Below the pieces are notes generated by a model. It searched no databases. It worked only from the letters and a program-made list of their open reading frames with translations, and had not been told where the DNA came from. Shown one piece after another: positions 43,299 to 46,316 of a stretch of 46,316 nt of DNA. The DNA comes from a virus, in IMG/VR virus record IMGVR_UViG_3300042893_000777, positions 1-46,316 of that record, one strand, 5' to 3'. The position numbers and the translations under genes are program-made. Numbering within the stretch: the stretch's first letter is position 1; each line of letters starts with the position of its first letter.

Positions 43299-46232
43299 TC
43301 ATATAAATTCTTCCCAACCTGGTTCCGCTAACTCATACATATAATTAGGGTCAATACCTACTGACTCCCAAAAATCAACTTCACCTTGTTCCATTTTAAT
43401 TAAGTTCTCATAAATATCGTCTTGGTCTTCAGGACTAAATGGTTTACCATTAATCAATTTACACTGGTCTGTTGTATAGAAACTTCTATCTTCAGGGTCC
43501 TTAACTAATAATGTGTCTCTAACCTCATCATCAAAAACAATCAATAATGGTTCAACTCGTTTGTTAAAAGTTGTAATTGCTCTTTGGATATTATACTCAC
43601 CCAACATTTCAGGATTGTTTTCTAAATCAGATGGTTCAATTCGGTAACAATTTAGTTGGATAACTGAATCGGTACTACTAAGTCGATAGGCGAAATCTGT
43701 TGGTATTCCGTTATTTGCCTCCTTGTTTTTAGCATCACTACGTACCCAGTTATCTTCCGACCAAGATTTTTCCCAACCATTGTTAAGTAAAAACTTTTCT
43801 TTCTGTTTATAATCTAAATTACTTTTTAAACTATCCGAAAAAAACAAATCAATTTGTTCTTGTGACCAACCTTTTTTTGGTTGATTAACTTTTTGTACGT
43901 CTCCGTGAGATGCCTTTGTTCCATTATTTACATAAAGGATTGTATCACCAAGATTTGATTGAATACCGTCTCTAATGATAAGTTCCATATGTGCTTGTCT
44001 TGACATTAAAGCACCTGCCTTGGTAGTTTGTTTACTACGTTTAATGTAGTCATCAGTACTTAACTTAACCCTTGCTTTAGATGCAATCTCTGCCAAAGGA
44101 ACTCTTAAGTCAAATATCTTTTGAACATATTCATAATACCATTCAATAAAATCTTTTCCCTCACCATTCAGTAATTGTTTAACCCCTTTATCCAAAAACT
44201 TCTCAATATACTTTGGCATCTTCTTGGATTTAATACTATTACCGGTTAATTTAATTTTACCGTTTTGTTCCATAGTGGCGTAGTTCTTACGAGCCAAGTT
44301 AATACAAGAATCCCAAGTACCATCACAATCAAGACCCATCTCACCCCTCATAAAGATATCGTTAAACTCTGCAACATCCGCATCATACCCACGATATTCT
44401 TTACCTTCTTTAACCAACCAATTCTTTCCTTTACCAATATAAACTCTATCATCAACACCACCATCAGGTAATGAGAAGTTCATACCGTCTGTATCACAAA
44501 CCAAAGGACTATATCCCCTCTTCTCAAAGAACTTTAACATCTGTCTAAGGTATTGTCTACCAGTACAGGTAATCTGTTCTCCCATGTCAATATCTCCCCA
44601 AGGAAATACTTGTGGTGCCGATAAGGAACCAAAGAATGCGTTAATGAATATTTTAATTGGCAATTGTTTTCTATCGTAAGATAATGATTTCTTTTTATCA
44701 ACACCTTTATACTCGGACGCTAAATTTTTATACATAATACGAGAATTACGGAAAAACGTTAACAATCCTTTCATTGCTCCTGTTATATCACACTCAGGGA
44801 ACACGTCGTGAACTAACTGAATGGATGGGTATAGTGAAGAGTAATCGAGTTTTAAAACGTCCTTAGAGTATCCTACTTTTAATAATCGTGATAGACCACC
44901 AACAAAGTTTCTTCGTTCTTTTTTCTCTGGAATAGCCAACCCATGTTTATATGACCAAGCAAGCATTACCATCTTCCAAAGAGTTGCCGTTCCCATTGTT
45001 GAAACCCTCTCATATGTTGTTGGTACTAAAGACGCTAATAGGAAAGTTCCTTGATTGAATTCGTCATCCACTATCAAAGTTTCCTCAAGGTCATCGTCAA
45101 GATAACGTTCAACTATGTTGTCCCCAGTTGTTTTTATATAAATGTCTCCTCGTCTAAAACAAACCTCATCAACTTTAGAGTCAACACCAACTTTTTTATA
45201 TTTACCATTTTCAATGTTTAACCAATACTCATCTTTTTCGGCATACATAGGACCAATCTTTGTGTGGTCAATATATATACGGTCTTTAGCTTCACCATCA
45301 ATAAATTTGGTAATGTACTTTAGACCAGCCTCTTTAATATTTGAATTGATTGCTTGAGCTCTACGAACAGAGTGAATAATATCAATTATATTATAACCCC
45401 ACAACTGAACCTGATTAAATTTCTCAACCTCATTTGCTAATTTTAACATTGATTCCTTTTGGGATATTGTTCTTTTTGGGTTAAGAGACTTTGCTATTTT
45501 TTTAATGTCAAGATTTAAAGCCTTACACCTTTCAAAAATCCAAAACCAGTCAAAGTTTGCTGAATTGTAGCCAGAAATAATGGACGGTTTAAGTTCATCT
45601 ATTGTTCTGAAGAACTCAACAAGACCTCTTCTTTCATCATCTTCATCTTTACATTCAATAACTTTTAGGAATCCTTTATTAGTTTTCATTCCAATCATAA
45701 AGATACGACCGTCTTTTGGTTCTAATGAGGTCGTCTCAAGGTCAAATCCGAATCTGGTAATGTCGTTGTATTCTTCAAATCCTTTGAATAATCTTTTTTC
45801 TTTTGAGATAAGGTACTGTTCTACAGGAGGTAACATTAGAAACCTATCTCTAACGTTTTCTGCCCAAGGATCAATACCTCCATCACGAAAAAACTGAGTT
45901 AAGGATCTATACCCTTTCATTGACTTAACCATAAATGTTAGACCGTTTTCTAATCTTTCATTTCCGTCAGTTCTTAATTTATCTATAACAATACCGTATT
46001 TAGACATTGCCTCTTTTTGTAATGCCTTTGACCCTTTATAAAAGTTTAATCCCCTTAAGTCACCAACCCAAGCAAATGCGATTAAACTATCTCTAACAAT
46101 AGATTTTCCTTTTCCTGGTACTTCTTTGATTTTATAAATGTGGTCAGACACGTAGTCGTATTCTATTGCTACGATGTGTTCCTCAGGGTCGTTGCCTTCG
46201 AGGAAACTTTTAATTTCTTCTTGTGATATCAT
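43299..46232 (-). CDS. 43: DNA polymerase, family B, T4 gp43-like
   Basis: 977 aa (T4 gp43 is 898). The 3'-5' exonuclease is present: Exo I FGFDLETTSL (D164, E166) and Exo II SGYNSANFDWF (D228). Polymerase motif A is LDYSSLYPSIQ (about 461), motif B is KIFINAFFGSLSAP (about 527), motif C is PLVCDTDGMNFSL (about 581). Motif B has AFFG in place of the usual S-x-Y-G and motif C has DTDG in place of DTDS, but the two catalytic Asp are kept. The C-terminus is ELAEPGWEEFI and may bind the sliding clamp. The leader contains a TATTTAT motif and two tandem stem-loops. Confidence 0.92.
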   Translation of the reverse strand: MISQEEIKSFLEGNDPEEHIVAIEYDYVSDHIYKIKEVPGKGKSIVRDSLIAFAWVGDLRGLNFYKGSKALQKEAMSKYGIVIDKLRTDGNERLENGLTFMVKSMKGYRSLTQFFRDGGIDPWAENVRDRFLMLPPVEQYLISKEKRLFKGFEEYNDITRFGFDLETTSLEPKDGRIFMIGMKTNKGFLKVIECKDEDDERRGLVEFFRTIDELKPSIISGYNSANFDWFWIFERCKALNLDIKKIAKSLNPKRTISQKESMLKLANEVEKFNQVQLWGYNIIDIIHSVRRAQAINSNIKEAGLKYITKFIDGEAKDRIYIDHTKIGPMYAEKDEYWLNIENGKYKKVGVDSKVDEVCFRRGDIYIKTTGDNIVERYLDDDLEETLIVDDEFNQGTFLLASLVPTTYERVSTMGTATLWKMVMLAWSYKHGLAIPEKKERRNFVGGLSRLLKVGYSKDVLKLDYSSLYPSIQLVHDVFPECDITGAMKGLLTFFRNSRIMYKNLASEYKGVDKKKSLSYDRKQLPIKIFINAFFGSLSAPQVFPWGDIDMGEQITCTGRQYLRQMLKFFEKRGYSPLVCDTDGMNFSLPDGGVDDRVYIGKGKNWLVKEGKEYRGYDADVAEFNDIFMRGEMGLDCDGTWDSCINLARKNYATMEQNGKIKLTGNSIKSKKMPKYIEKFLDKGVKQLLNGEGKDFIEWYYEYVQKIFDLRVPLAEIASKARVKLSTDDYIKRSKQTTKAGALMSRQAHMELIIRDGIQSNLGDTILYVNNGTKASHGDVQKVNQPKKGWSQEQIDLFFSDSLKSNLDYKQKEKFLLNNGWEKSWSEDNWVRSDAKNKEANNGIPTDFAYRLSSTDSVIQLNCYRIEPSDLENNPEMLGEYNIQRAITTFNKRVEPLLIVFDDEVRDTLLVKDPEDRSFYTTDQCKLINGKPFSPEDQDDIYENLIKMEQGEVDFWESVGIDPNYMYELAEPGWEEFI

Positions 46233-46258
46233 ATATTTTTTACTTTTGGTGTATTAGC

Positions 46259-46291
46259 TGCCGAATAAGGTCGGCATTTACCTTCGTAAAT
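46259..46291 (-). promoter_or_regulatory. Tandem stem-loops in the DNA polymerase leader
   Basis: On the minus strand ATTTAC-GAAG-GTAAAT (46276-46291) is followed by TGCCGA-CCTTAT-TCGGCA (46259-46276), 26 nt before the start codon. T4 gp43 represses its own translation by binding a leader hairpin; a similar operator is possible here. Confidence 0.4.
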
Positions 46292-46299
46292 AAATATAG
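46285..46299 (-). promoter_or_regulatory. TATTTAT-type candidate promoter of the DNA polymerase gene
   Basis: The minus strand reads CTATATTTATTTACG, 52 nt before the ATG at 46232, leaving a long leader that would hold the stem-loops. Confidence 0.4.
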
Positions 46300-46316
46300 T
46301 TTTTGTTTTGTTTTAT

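Noticed and set aside
1-46316. tRNA genes, CRISPR arrays, integrase, insertion sequences
   Set aside because: No cloverleaf, regular spacer array, recombinase motif or terminal inverted repeats were noticed by reading; a tRNA scan was not possible.

Overview
The window reads as part of the genome of a large, AT-rich, T4-like contractile-tailed phage (Caudoviricetes, myovirus morphology). Recognisable T4-type genes include a family B DNA polymerase (gp43), DnaB-type helicase (gp41), UvsX recombinase, FEN-type 5' nuclease (RNase H), gp32-type SSB, tail sheath (gp18), tail tube (gp19), gp6, gp25, gp53, a gp26/gp51-like chaperone and gp13/14/15-like neck genes. The host is probably a member of the Bacteroidota. 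This is inferred from the lack of Shine-Dalgarno-like sequences before starts, A-rich leaders, a DUF5522 protein, an SSB-Ct-like tail on gp32 and poly-Thr linkers in a virion protein. No tRNA, CRISPR array, integrase or IS element was seen.

Layout. 1-6869 (minus): baseplate wedge module, gp25, then gp6, then a giant protein that runs off the left edge and carries membrane-spanning segments. 6911-12941 (minus): replication and nucleotide operon in transcription order uvsX, RNase H, an unknown gene, gp41 helicase, class II (B12) ribonucleotide reductase and a DUF5522 Cys protein, closed by a GNRA-loop terminator. 12973-13890 (minus): gp32 with its own terminator. 14005-14926 (minus): two unknown small genes, one with PPPPGG repeats and a coiled coil. 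14957-35528 (minus): main tail module in transcription order sheath, HAD phosphatase, tube, gp26/51-like chaperone, tape measure, a 1766-aa OmpA/Cys-rich baseplate protein, gp53-like LysM protein and a 2311-aa hub-like protein. 35648-35812 (plus): small ribbon-helix-helix protein. 35809-37360 (minus): neck and tail-completion genes. 37456-43298 (plus): SNF2 helicase, a small secondary-module gene, a three-domain metallopeptidase-superoxide dismutase-nuclease protein, a gp13-like neck protein and a small structural-like protein. 43299-46232 (minus): DNA polymerase with a structured leader.

Most notable observations. (1) The gp26/51-like gene, between tube and tape-measure genes, has an unannotated 50-codon +1-frame extension reached at UUU_UUU_CGG. 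This suggests a programmed +1 frameshift that makes a longer tail assembly chaperone. (2) The 704-aa protein joins an HExxH peptidase, a complete Mn/Fe superoxide dismutase and a PD-(D/E)xK-like nuclease through linkers rich in L-x-E-S/A motifs that resemble T4-type prohead-protease sites. This suggests a capsid-packaged, processed polyprotein. (3) A TATTTAT-centred motif precedes most transcription units on both strands and is a good candidate for a phage-specific promoter. (4) The partial giant protein next to gp6 carries several hydrophobic helices and a Cys cluster inside an otherwise baseplate-like protein.
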